64,000 bases of DNA from NCBI GenBank assembly GCA_037043455.1, contig JAWPHD010001426.1, forward strand, positions 186,001 to 250,000. Direction: 5' to 3'. The position numbers and the translations under genes are program-made. The stretch's first letter is position 1, and the number at the start of each line of letters is the position of its first letter. This DNA is from Cyrtodaria siliqua. Taxonomy: Eukaryota > Mollusca > Bivalvia > Adapedonta > Hiatellidae. The notes under the pieces are model-generated. The model was not told where the DNA came from. It saw nothing but the letters and a program-made list of their open reading frames with translations, and ran no database searches. Shown one piece after another: positions 44,030 through 53,040 of this stretch.

Positions 44030-44625
44030 ACTGATTTATTGCATTGAGCACCTTTTTTAAGGCAAACACCGATATTTAACCCATTTTAATGGAGCGTCAA
44101 CGTCATTGACATTGAGAAGTTCGTGCAATTTCACGTCATGACGTTGACGTCACGACCGGTACAGTTTAAAAATATTAATCGGCACACTGTGCCATTATGA
44201 AAATGACACAATAGCAACAGATTGTTCGCACTCGAAGACGTCGACGTCATCAAGCAACACGACATTAACGTCATCAAGAACCAAAAACGTCATACTGACG
44301 TCATTTCGAATTTTTCAAATGATACTAGTATTGATCGAGGGCGAGAATGCGTCATAGTGGAGAGCGTTGAAACCTCAACTGCAATTTTCACTGCCCAGGA
44401 AATATTGATTTCAAATAAAAAACATCGAAACGTCGAAATGAATCATTTTAGTGACAGACGTGTTTTTTTAAAAAAAAACAGACGAGGCAGAAAACTGATT
44501 TAAAGTAATTTATTAATTTAACAAAATTCATTTCTTTGCATCTTAGACTACTTGTACTGTATGTTTAAATCGTAGAGCTTTGTTCTCGTTCCTGTTCTCT
44601 ATTTATAGTAAGGTATGCAATAAAA

Positions 44626-44764
44626 AGGTAAATATACGGCCGTGGTGTGCCTTTTGTCGATATGGCAGACCTAGTGCATGGCCCTCGGGCTAAAGCCTCG
44701 GGCCATTAAGGCACTAGGTATGCCATTATCGACAAATGGCACACCACGGTCGTATATTAACCCT
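44626..44764. repeat. Foldback palindrome 5
   Basis: GGTAAATATACGGCCGTGGT then GTGCCTTTTGTCGATA pairs with TATCGACAAATGGCACACCA then CGGTCGTATATTAACC; the centre is CCTAGTGC...CTCGGGC...GCCTCGGG...GCACTAGG. CGTCA sites occur at about 45165-45225. Confidence 0.85.
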
Positions 44765-45008
44765 GTAATTAATTTACTTATAATGTTTGTTACTAACGCC
44801 TTAAATAACTATTTGCAAATGATTTAAACTTTGAATCGGAATTGTAGTCGGAATCGGAATTGTTTTAGTGACCCTCTATGAATCTACTGACCCACTATAG
44901 AATAATAGAGGATAGTACCATGTGACCGCTCGAATCTAATGAAATTCCCAGGATTTTGTGCGATGTGCAATAAATAGAGACTATAGATATCGATACACCT
45001 ATGGTAAA

Positions 45009-45130
45009 CACTAAGCTGGATAGAGTATATGAAGAGAAATATTCACCTTTCATATCCGCGGTCGGTTGGTACGCTTCTCCATTTCGGTTTCTTAATGGTG
45101 AAGATTTCTCTTCATAGCCTCTATCCTATA
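45009..45130. repeat. Foldback family copy with GGATAG-GAAGAG arms
   Basis: GGATAGAGTATATGAAGAGA then AATATTCACC pairs with GGTGAAGATTTCTCTTCATA then GCCTCTATCC. The loop is about 45 bp and holds the TCGGTTGGTACGCTTCTCC phrase. Confidence 0.7.
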
Positions 45131-46019
45131 CAAAGTGCCGTAACGTTCCGATTCAACATCATGTGGTAACGTCAATTACCCACAATCCAAGTCACGTGCT
45201 AACGTTTGTTAGACGTCACGTAACAACTGCATTGCGACAAAAGTTAACGACTAGTGGTGATAGAAGCCGCGTTTACAAAATGACTAGGTATGTAATCAGT
45301 CGGCAGAGTTGATAAACCAATAATTATTGTAGAACGAGGGAACTTGCACCTGCTAATTGCCGGTTGTTTGTATCTGTATTAAAGGCACACATGGCAATCT
45401 TGATTTGTTCAAAACTTGCGGCGTCCCCTTAGTTTTTCTAGATAACTTGCATCATTGATATTAATTATTAGAATCGTTCAAATCACATTGTTTTTACATA
45501 TTAGGCTACCGTCTGTTAGTTTTATTGCATCAATAAATAAACATTTAGTAGAACAACGCAACAATTTGAAATCGCACAATTTTATTTAATTAAATGCATG
45601 CAGGTTTAAAATGATACCGAATTAGTAGATGGAGGTTCTAATTGCTATGTTTGATACAAACTTCACGATTGTCGTGTGTCCCTTTAAGTCGAAGTAGGTC
45701 TGTCGGCAAAGAAATACGAGTGGGGCTCATTATACTCCCGATTTAACATGCAGACTTTCGGATTTGTCTACCATGTTCATTATCTTGTCCCGCATGTATA
45801 CGTTCAGGAAAGAGGGCAGTCAATTGTTCATCTGATCGTTGACGTCTGATGTAGGATTTTGTCGTATGGGACGGTGTCAAATGTTTCAAATACATTTGGG
45901 GAGTTTAAATTAAACTTCCTGGTGATCTTGTAGTGTGGAGAAATGTTGGTTTTGTTGCATAGCCTTATCGAATACAGATTCAGATTGTTCTGCTTCATAA
46001 GTATATCCGTTTTGGTTTT
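45131..46019. other. Gene-free stretch
   Basis: The part 45360-45700 is related to 63536-63770 (GATTTGTT...GGCGTCCC...TTAGT, later AATGATA...GAATTAGTAGATGGAGG versus AATGATATAGGATTAATAAA). The same repeat family therefore lies on both sides of the Polinton and satellite. No gene is seen. Confidence 0.45.
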
Positions 46020-46430
46020 CGAATCTATTATTAATTGAGGGTACCGACCCCCTTTTCGTACGCCGGATTCCGACCAATATTAGCCAGTATTCCGTACGCC
46101 GGGTTGTGGTACGCCGTACGCCGACATAGCAGGTTTTCATAAGCGTACGCCGTATTTTTCTCAAAAAATATTATTTTCCATCCAAAAAATTAAAAAAAAT
46201 TGCTAATTTATGTCTCAGATTGCTGGAAATGCCATTTCAGAGCACCTATGTTTCAACATTTTCGGGGGGGGGGGGGGGGGGGGCGTGCCCCGGACCCCAC
46301 TAGAGAGCTCGGGCCCTGCGCGGCCTCGCATGGTTCATATTCCAGATGCCAACCCTCTGTTAGGGAGTATTCTAGATGCCATGCCCAAAAAAAGCCAGTA
46401 CTCCAGATGCCAGGGGGGTGGGGGTTGGTA
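46020..46430 (-). repeat. Dispersed repeat, copy 2 (inverted relative to 7160-7562)
   Basis: It shares GAGGGTACCGACCCCCTTTT, GTACGCCGGGTTGTGGTACG, TCAGATTGCTGGAAATGCCA and AACCCTCTGTTAGGGAGTAT with copy 1. A poly-G run of about 19 lies at 46266-46284. It ends about 120 bp before the Polinton. Confidence 0.75.
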
Positions 46431-46544
46431 CCCTCTTAATTGCCCATGTAGTATTTGTTTTAAAGCAACCGTTCCTATCTTCTCCTGGTGATTTTTTTTG
46501 ACATATTTTCAGAGTGGCCCAAAATACCCAATAATCTGAGAAGG

Positions 46545-46550
46545 GGTGGG
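46545..46550. repeat. Polinton target-site duplication, left (GGTGGG)
   Basis: GGTGGG immediately precedes the AGTAGTATTGG terminus and is repeated exactly at 59155-59160 after CCAATACTACT. A 6-bp duplication is the hallmark of Polinton/Maverick integration. Confidence 0.9.
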
Positions 46551-47215
46551 AGTAGTATTGGGGTCGGTTTGGCCCCATGTACTGCGCATGCGCGTGCGCC
46601 ATTTTGTTTTCTGAAAATAGAACGTTGTATAAAGTAGGTCAATCCTCATTTGCATATGAATGTATTGCGGGTAGTGGGAATTAGTGTCAATATGTTCGGA
46701 CAAAGGATATTGCATCAGTCTCCTTAATCCTTTAGCGTACCCACGCGATAGGATGAGTGTCAAAGGTTAATCCCTCTATTCAATCGACAATATAGAGACA
46801 GGATGTCTGAGTTCCTCTTGTATAAAAACCGTAAAGAGGATTACTGCCAGGATGTTGGAACAAAAGATATTGACACGTTGAATTGAAGTCCGACCGCAAT
46901 AGAAAACGTGAACAAAGGACCGGAAACACTCTATTAAATAGTTTGAAAACAAGATTTGACATGCTTAGACCTTCTATAAATAGACTTGACGTTGATTTCT
47001 ATAAATAGCACAAACGAACCCGACCGTAATAGAGAACGTAAAGAAAGGACCGGAAACCCTCAATTATACCTACACATTGAACACACTATTTGACATGTTT
47101 GAACACGTAGTTCTATAAACAGACATGACGTTAGTGCCTATTAATAACATAAACTGACCAATGAGATTGTTGGATTTTCAAGAACCACTGAGCTATTTAG
47201 TATATAAGAGAGCCC
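46551..47215 (+). repeat. Polinton left terminal inverted repeat
   Basis: It pairs with 58545-59154 with several indels. It carries two CTATAAATAG boxes (46974-46983, 46999-47008) also present at the right end, plus a roughly 140-bp diverged tandem duplication (about 46890-47018 and 47019-47158) missing on the right. The outermost 70 bp, with ACTGCGCATGCGC and CCATTTTGTTTTC, is well conserved between ends. Confidence 0.9.
46974..47122 (+). promoter_or_regulatory. Three TATA-like boxes in the left terminal repeat
   Basis: CTATAAATAG at 46974 and 46999 and CTATAAACAG at 47113, each followed or preceded by TTGACGTT/ATGACGTT. A further TATATAAGAG at about 47206 lies 55 bp before the first gene. 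Confidence 0.6.
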
Positions 47216-47264
47216 ACAGACCGTTTTTAATCATTCTATTATTAGAAACGTTTCAACAAGTATA

Positions 47265-47747
47265 GTGAATACAAGAGTTTGCTACCAGTTGGGACGTCAC
47301 GTTTATGTAGAAGTAAACGACTTTGGAAACGAAAATGTGGACATTGCCTTTTGTCAGACTCTCTTTGTGGACAACGTTCTTACCAAAAAGAAGTTTTCGT
47401 TAACTCTTTGCCGTTATCAACAGTTGATGAACAATCTTCAAGATATACAGAATGCTGTTGTTAAACATCAAGATGGAAAGGATGTACATTTAAGACATCA
47501 TTTAGGAGCTAACCGGTACGTTCAAGTCAACAGTGGTTTCGAAGTGGTTGGCCTACGCCAGTTCTGGTTACCGGAAGGGAAAACTTAAGATCAACCCACG
47601 CGTAAAGGAATTGCTCTGAAATTTTACGAATTTGACACATTGATCAAGTTGAAAGCCGAAATTGAACAATTGATTCCGGGGCTGGAAGGTACAACCGTGC
47701 TGGATGGATTCAGACCATATGAACCTGATGGGGGCACTGGGATGTAG
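47265..47747 (+). pseudogene. Polinton tandem PC4-like protein (internal stop)
   Basis: Two consecutive segments resemble the single-stranded-DNA-binding fold of transcription cofactor PC4/p15. The first holds RHVYVEVNDFGNENVDIAF with KKKFSLTLCRYQQLMNNL. The second holds NRYVQVNSGFEVVGLRQFWL and, after an in-frame TAA at 47586, RKGIALKFYEFDTL to a TAG at 47745. The first codon of the frame is GTG; no in-frame ATG lies just upstream, so the start seems mutated. In a replicating element such a protein could bind single-stranded DNA or aid transcription (inference). It is the first gene inside the left terminal repeat, behind a TATATAAGAG box. Confidence 0.6.
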
Positions 47748-47787
47748 CGAGTGTAGCCCCAATAATTTTCACAATTGATAAACGTGT

Positions 47788-47945
47788 CTCAACATGTCAG
47801 AGTTACTATAAATAGTAGGCTTTAACCGACCAATGAAAATATCCTGACGTAAGAGACAAGTTGGAACATGTAACTCTATAAATAGCCAGTCATGACCGGT
47901 AAGCGTATCTCAACGTGACATAGTTACTATAAATAGTATATCACG
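47788..47945 (+). promoter_or_regulatory. Triplicated TATA-box units upstream of the BIR gene
   Basis: CTATAAATAG occurs at 47806, 47876 and 47927, each preceded by a GTCTCAACATGTCAGAGTTA-like phrase (AACATG/AACGTGACATAGTTA variants). An ACGTAAGAGA near-copy of the second promoter motif lies at 47847. The spacing suggests duplicated promoters. Confidence 0.6.
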
Positions 47946-48020
47946 TATGTCAGTGTATAAAAAAAAGAACGAAGACACTTTCATTTTAGACTTTGACAGC
48001 AAACTGATCACATCGTCAAA

Positions 48021-48324
48021 ATGAACAGGAGTCAGGAGTGGAGTATTATGATCATAGACTACACACCTTTGACACTTACCAGAAACAGATGTTGCCAGAT
48101 AATTTGCGTTAGCCAAAGCCGGATTTTACTACGAGGGTATTGCTTACGAGGTTGTATGCTTTCGTTGCCAAGTCAAATTGAGCTCTTGGGAGAGGGACGA
48201 CAAAGCTATGACAGAACACCAGAAATGGTCTCCTAACTGCGAATATGTCAAGATGGTGGGTGTGGAAAAAAGGACACTTATCACGGGAGGGTTTCTAGGG
48301 TTTCGTCGTCCTGGTGATTTTTGA
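48021..48324 (+). pseudogene. Polinton BIR-domain (IAP-type) protein, frameshifted
   Basis: The domain is readable in two frames. The first half, around 48041-48109, has HRLHTFDTY. The second half, from 48103, has the BIR core: AGFYYEGIAYEVVCFRC near 48115-48165, then SSWERDD, EHQKWSPNCEYV and a stop at 48322. The Cys-x2-Cys...His...Cys zinc ligands are all visible. BIR proteins in insect and mollusc viruses block apoptosis or act in ubiquitination; a similar anti-death role here is inference. An ATG at 48021 opens a third frame, so at least two indels have accumulated. A GTGTATAAAA box lies at about 47955. Confidence 0.75.
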
Positions 48325-48458
48325 CCGAAGTCAGAAACTATTCGGTTCGTTAAAGTGAGTTGACGTCATCTGAGTTAGAATGAGACTAACCAGTCAGAAG
48401 ACAGTATGTTGTCACATTAAGATATAAAAGGAACATTTCTTTAGACACGTTATTCAGA

Positions 48459-48617
48459 ATGTTTGCGTTGTTATTCGTATTGCGATCACTGACAGAGGAT
48501 CTAGAATGGTGGCTAAGATGCCAACAGTTAAGAAGAGAAGCCAGAGAAGCCACCGAAAGATTTATCGAAGTTATAGAACAGTACGTAGAAAATAATGACA
48601 ATGATTTAAGAGCTTAA
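48459..48617 (+). CDS. Small intact Polinton ORF (52 aa)
   Basis: It opens MFALLFVLRSLTEDLEWWLR, continues with a charged helix (RREAREATERFIEVIEQ) and ends DNDLRA. It is uninterrupted although neighbours on both sides are broken, and GATATAAAAG lies 38 bp upstream. The hydrophobic start could be a signal or membrane anchor, or the whole could be an amphipathic helix. No family is recognised. Confidence 0.4.
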   Translation: MFALLFVLRSLTEDLEWWLRCQQLRREAREATERFIEVIEQYVENNDNDLRA

Positions 48618-48650
48618 GAAGGTTGAATATTGTATTTATCTTTAGTAAAA

Positions 48651-49734
48651 ATGGCAGACTGGTAACAATATTTAGCTTCCATTTATTTCGATCCAAGTCG
48701 GGTCTCAAGTTTTACAGGTCCCGAAAAGTTGTACAAAGTTGTGAAATCTGAGGGCAAATTTAAAATTGGTAGACATAGGATTAGAAATGGTTGCAAGATC
48801 AGGAAGCGTATTCTCTTACCACAGGAGCGAGAAGAGCGTTTCAACGATCGAGAGTGATCGTCAATGGATTGGACAGTATGTGGGACATAAATTTGATGGA
48901 CATGGTGCTGGCTAAACCAAATGATAATTATAAATATGTTCTCATGGCCATAGATATGCTTGGTGTCAGCCTCTCAAGAATAAAACGAGCGTGGAAGTGG
49001 TTAAAGCATTAAGCGTTATTTTGGAGGGTCATAGAAAACCCAAGATGATACGTTTTGACAAGGGAAGATGATTTCAGAATAAGGACGTGAACAAGTACTT
49101 AATAGTCTAGATATTGATCATTTTGTTACCCAAAACGAAACCATGGATAATTACGCAGAACGGGTTATTAAAACGATAAAACACAAACTGATTCGTTATG
49201 TGTTAAAACAACGGATACAACGCTATATAGACGTGTTGCAAGATATTGTCAATAGTTACAATAACACAGTTCATCGGAGTTTGGGTGATAAACCGGTATC
49301 CATTAGTAAAACGAATGAATGAGAGAGCATATTACAACAATATCTACTCAGACACAAACCTGTGAAAATACAAAGAAGATACAAATATAAAATTGGCCAA
49401 ACAGTTAGAATTTCACACGTGAAAAGCGTCTTTGACAGGGAATACTCACAAAAATGGACAGGGGAGTTGTTTAAGATTCAAACACGTTTTAAACGAGAAG
49501 GTCTACCCGTTTACACTTTACGAGACTAGTCAGGTGAAGAAAATATAGATGGTACATTTTATGAATCCGAATTACAAGCCGTGAACGTGGATGATACTAT
49601 GGAATATCACATAGAAAAAGTGTTGAAGAAATGTGTACGCAACAAACAAAGGTTAAGTACTCGTACGTTGGTTACATTGGCCAAAGAAATACGATTCTTG
49701 GATTCCCGAAAAAGACGTCAAACACTACTCCTAG
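48651..49734 (+). pseudogene. Polinton integrase with C-terminal chromodomain (decayed)
   Basis: In order: an N-terminal part (IYFDPSRVSSFTGPEKLYK) just after an early in-frame TAA; the catalytic core with RVIVNGLDSMWDINLMDMVL near 48860 (first acidic residue), MIRFDKG near 49050 (second) and AERVIKTIKHKLIRYVLKQ near 49158 (third acid region); an SH3-like part YKYKIGQTVRISH; and a chromodomain seen in pieces (EYHIEKVLKK near 49600 and HWPKKYDSWIPEKDV near 49675, in another frame). The stop is at 49732. The enzyme would insert the element and make the 6-bp duplication. Several frameshifts and stops inactivate it. AATAAA at about 49816 may be its polyadenylation signal. Confidence 0.85.
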
Positions 49735-50008
49735 TTGTTGCATTGTATCATCACATTAACTTTGTTTTTTTATACTGTATGTATTTGTATATAGTTTTAT
49801 ATTTATATATAAAAGAATAAAGTATCTAAACGTCACATGCCTTGTTTGTCTCTTAAATACTATGGTCAGTTCATTTATTACTCCATTAAGGCGTCAGTCT
49901 TCGAAGAGATAACATCATGTGGTGTGTAGCTCCAATTTGGGCTGTACTATCGACTTGAGGCAATTATGTTATCGTATTACGAACGCTAAGTACAACCCCC
50001 GTAGGTTT

Positions 50009-50239
50009 ACTGGACTCATTTGACAGCATAAGAGAAGAGAAGGAAACTGCTTGGTGTTCTCAAATGGCAAAATCAATTGTAATGGAAAGGCAAAGAATTT
50101 TCAGGAGGGTATCAAAAGATTGAGACGATATGCCCGATGTATGCAAAAACTGGGGTTTCCGTTATTATTGAAAGATGTCAAGTACCTGACGGCCTCAGCT
50201 TGCCATACATTAAGTAGTGATTTAGACCTAGACTTTTAG
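50009..50239 (+). pseudogene. Small Polinton ORF, frameshifted, function unknown
   Basis: One frame gives FDSIREEKETAWCSQMAKSI then MERQRIFRRVSKD and a stop; a second frame continues with CMQKLGFPLLLKDVKYLTAS and ends SSDLDLDF at 50239. Together they look like one small helical protein of about 75 residues with one indel. I do not recognise the family. Confidence 0.4.
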
Positions 50240-50410
50240 TAAAGGAAAGAAAAGGCATGTACGAACCTGAAATATTTCCATGCGCGATTTTTACTTACTT
50301 TTAACTGTTTTACAAGTGATAAAATCGTTATCACGGGTATCAAAGCGCCATGTGAGATAGATGACGTCATCTATCCTACCCTCATTGAACTGGAACTGTA
50401 TACGAGAAAG

Positions 50411-50420
50411 ACGTAAGAAC
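50411..50420 (+). promoter_or_regulatory. ACGTAAGAAC motif upstream of the membrane-PC4 gene
   Basis: An exact copy of the recurring 10-mer, 66 bp before the ATG at 50486. Confidence 0.6.
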
Positions 50421-50485
50421 GACTCGTATACCAACAACGAACAAAAGTTACTTTTAATTAAGAAGTGAACCATTTCTTGTTGACT

Positions 50486-50941
50486 ATGAAAATGACATCC
50501 GAGGGAATGTTGCAGTTTGACACAGATACAGATACAACATCAGCTTTAAGGACACACATCAAGGCTATTAAATGGATCGGATCGATAGTTATAGTTATCC
50601 TGATGTGTATGTCTACGATCTTAATATTGACTAGCATTACACTCTCAGAACCATCTCCACCGTTAGACTATGAGATAAAAGTGAACTCTAACGAGACTGC
50701 TTGTCTCTACGTAAAAAGATACGATCTGAGAGAGTATGTATATGTGACAGTGTGTAACAGAGGCGGAGACATTGTGATCGATCTCAGACAGTTTATTAAT
50801 GATACGGCTACCATTAAAGGCATCCCACTCAGCCTTAACCAATGGTTATCCTTAAAACATGTGACGTCACTTATCGACACAGCTATACAGGAAGAGAGAA
50901 CATACTGGGACACTGTGAATACATCTATAATTTACAATTGA
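50486..50941 (+). CDS. Membrane-anchored protein with PC4-like domain (intact, 151 aa)
   Basis: The frame is unbroken from the ATG at 50486 (a longer GTG start at 50465 is unlikely in an animal). Residues 1-29 are a short polar N-terminus. Residues 30-53 are one strong membrane helix (WIGSIVIVILMCMSTILIL). The rest ends in a segment resembling PC4 (about residues 83-133): YVYVTVCNRGGDIVIDLRQF, then KGIPLSLNQWLSLKHV. That pattern of beta strands, IDLR and KGIxLxxxQW matches the core of PC4/p15-like folds. A membrane-tethered version facing away from the nucleus would be unusual; it may sit in a virion-associated membrane or simply reuse the fold. Its ACGTAAGAAC motif groups it with capsid genes. 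Confidence 0.6.
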   Translation: MKMTSEGMLQFDTDTDTTSALRTHIKAIKWIGSIVIVILMCMSTILILTSITLSEPSPPLDYEIKVNSNETACLYVKRYDLREYVYVTVCNRGGDIVIDLRQFINDTATIKGIPLSLNQWLSLKHVTSLIDTAIQEERTYWDTVNTSIIYN

Positions 50942-50985
50942 ATATGTTTTATAAAGACGCAATTGCAAACATCCGGTTCCAAACA

Positions 50986-50995
50986 ACGTAAGAAC
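50986..50995 (+). promoter_or_regulatory. ACGTAAGAAC motif upstream of the penton-like gene
   Basis: An exact copy; a second near-copy, ACGTAAGAAG, lies at 51067-51076 at the start of the readable protein. Confidence 0.6.
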
Positions 50996-51076
50996 GCCAT
51001 GAAATAAAGGGAATGAGAAGGGACAGAGATTTATCTCTATCTTAACAGACAAGATTCCATCAATATACGTAAGAAG

Positions 51077-51452
51077 AAAAACCCTGCCGATTTTTGGATC
51101 CAGTTTCCCAAGACATATACCCTCGAAGGTGACTGGGTGTGCTCTTGAAAAAGAAATATCATTGACTTGTAAATTTACACCAAAAAGTCTCAGACTATAT
51201 CTCGGTTGCGATATAGTGGAAGAGTCCTACGTCAGAGAAACGACACTTAAGGTACTGAGATGTATCGAGCTTAAAGGCCTTTACAACAAACTAAAGGCTG
51301 AAGAGTTTGTCAATCCAGTATACGTTCTCGTGAAAGTGACCAACTTAAATACAATACGATTGTACTTGAAGGACGAGAATCTTAATTCAATAGAGTTTGA
51401 AACCAACGACCTTTTTTGTGTCTTACATTTGAGAAAGAGATGGGTTCCATAG
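51077..51452 (+). pseudogene. Polinton minor capsid (penton-like) protein, frameshifted
   Basis: The N-terminal piece ADFWIQFPKTYTLEGDWVCS (from 51086) ends at a TGA. The next frame carries the remainder from about 51129: EKEISLTCKF, LKVLRCIELK, VNPVYVLVKVTNLNTIRLYL and FCVLHLRKRW at the C-terminus, stop at 51450. The opening (F-x-Lp...L-x-g-x-W) and the closing LHLRK are typical of the single-jelly-roll penton proteins of Polintons. One indel near 51145 breaks it; the true ATG is not visible because of another disruption near 51013-51050. It precedes the major capsid gene as usual. Confidence 0.75.
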
Positions 51453-51682
51453 AAGTATACGATTACCAACTACAGAAATGGTTACCTCACGTTGCAGACC
51501 CCGACAAATGGTATCAACACTTCAAAGATCTAAGAGACGGTTACGTTCAGCCCGATCATACGGGGCATTATATCGTTGGCAGCGGAGCTAGAAACAGGAG
51601 ATTGAGAAGTAGAAGAAAAAGCTATTCAACAGCCAGTAGTCAATCTCGTGACACCCGTGGCTCAAGCGATCGAGATCGCTAA
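51440..51682 (+). CDS. Small basic Polinton protein (80 aa)
   Basis: It opens MGSIEVYDYQLQKWLPHVAD, continues with WYQHFKDLRDGYVQPD and HYIVGSGA, and ends in an Arg/Ser-rich tail (RRLRSRRKSYSTASSQSR). The ATG lies inside the last codons of the penton-like gene (13-nt overlap in another frame). Small proteins of this shape occur between capsid genes in other Polintons (recollection, not checked). The basic tail suggests DNA or capsid binding. The frame is intact. Confidence 0.6.
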   Translation: MGSIEVYDYQLQKWLPHVADPDKWYQHFKDLRDGYVQPDHTGHYIVGSGARNRRLRSRRKSYSTASSQSRDTRGSSDRDR

Positions 51683-51730
51683 ATCGGAAGTAAACCGTGA
51701 AAATGTTCGTTAGAAGGGAGAGGGGAAAAA

Positions 51731-51740
51731 GCGTAAGAAC
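51731..51740 (+). promoter_or_regulatory. GCGTAAGAAC motif upstream of the major capsid gene
   Basis: A one-mismatch copy of ACGTAAGAAC, about 70 bp before the ATG at 51809. Confidence 0.5.
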
Positions 51741-51808
51741 ACGACAAACGTAGTGGTACATCATAAACGTTTCAATACATTTGACAGGGATTCACAACTG
51801 TATTCAAC

Positions 51809-53040
51809 ATGAACCGAGCTGATTATCACCAACAAGAATTATCAATATTTGTAGCGTCTCCATCAGATGCATCATTACAGTCGAGAGAATGGATCGAATA
51901 TCGTCCGATGAATCCGATTATGACACGTCCGCTCTGGATTTTAACATTTCGGCTCAGTCATCAGCTTACGTCGACCTCAAGCGAAGCGTTCAAAACGTCA
52001 AACTAAGAATTGTGAAGTGGACAACACGCCTATAGACGAAACGATGGTAGTTGGACTGATCAATCTACCATTCCATACTATATTTAGACAGGTTGATGTC
52101 ACCTTTCAACAAACACCATTGTCTCATACTGGAACAAATTACCCTTACAAAGCTTATATCGACACTATCTTGAAAACGAACGAAAAATCTTCAACGGAAC
52201 ATACTGACTTGTAGGTTGTTTTACAGGGAGATGTCGACACGTTTGATGCTAAGACAGGTAGTAACAAAGGATTATTTCAAAGGTACCATAGCACACTGGG
52301 TGGTAAAATCGTGGATTTGGAGGGACCATTGCTCCTGGATTTGTTTCAACAATCGAAACTAATACTAAATGGCGTAAATGTAGGGATTGTAAATGTAGGG
52401 CCAAGGCAAGACGCTTTCAGTCTGATAAGCGACTCGTTACAACCTAACTTTAAAGTACAGATCGTGGACGCACGTTTTAAACTTTGTGTCCAATAGCCCA
52501 CGAAAAGCTTATTCAAGACAATCCAGCTATGTACCCCCATCTCCGGTCGGAGATTAAGACAACATCCATTGCCGCCGGAAAATACAGCTACAGCGCAGAC
52601 GATATATGTCAAGGACTAGTACCAAACAAACTCATCGTGAGACTAGTATCTAGTGTTGCTTATATGGGTGACTACGCCAAGAACCCATTCAACTTTAAGA
52701 ATTACATGGTAGTTCAGTGAGTCTGTACGTGGATGGACAGTCTTATCCATCGCAACCTTTACAGCTAAATTACAGTGCCAATCAGTACGTAGATTGTTAC
52801 AGGACGTTAGGTCTATTTAGGAATGATGACAACATGTCCAGAGATGAGTATAAGAACGGATACTGCCTTTACGTCCTCGACATTGATCCCTACTACTCGT
52901 TCAACACAAAAAGGAAAGGTCACTGTAGACTCGAACTCAAGTTTGCCACTGTTTTACAGGAGAGCGTTACTTTGATTATGTACGCTATTTTCCCAGAAAT
53001 TCTAAACATCGATAAAGCCAGGAGAGTGTACCTTAGATGA
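51809..53040 (+). pseudogene. Polinton major capsid protein (hexon-like), several frameshifts
   Basis: It starts MNRADYHQQELSIFVASP at 51809. Pieces in different frames follow: INLPFHTIFRQVDVTFQQTP and YPYKAYIDTIL (52065-52170), VDLEGPLLLDLFQQSKLILN (about 52312), DNPAMYPHLRSEIKTTSIAA (about 52520), and SLYVDGQSYPSQPLQLNYSA then NGYCLYVLDIDPY to VYLR (52717-53040). The order and phrases match double-jelly-roll major capsid proteins of Polintons. It would form the main shell of a virion. At least three indels or stops break it. It ends against the protease gene (4-nt overlap of TGA and ATG regions). Confidence 0.85.
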
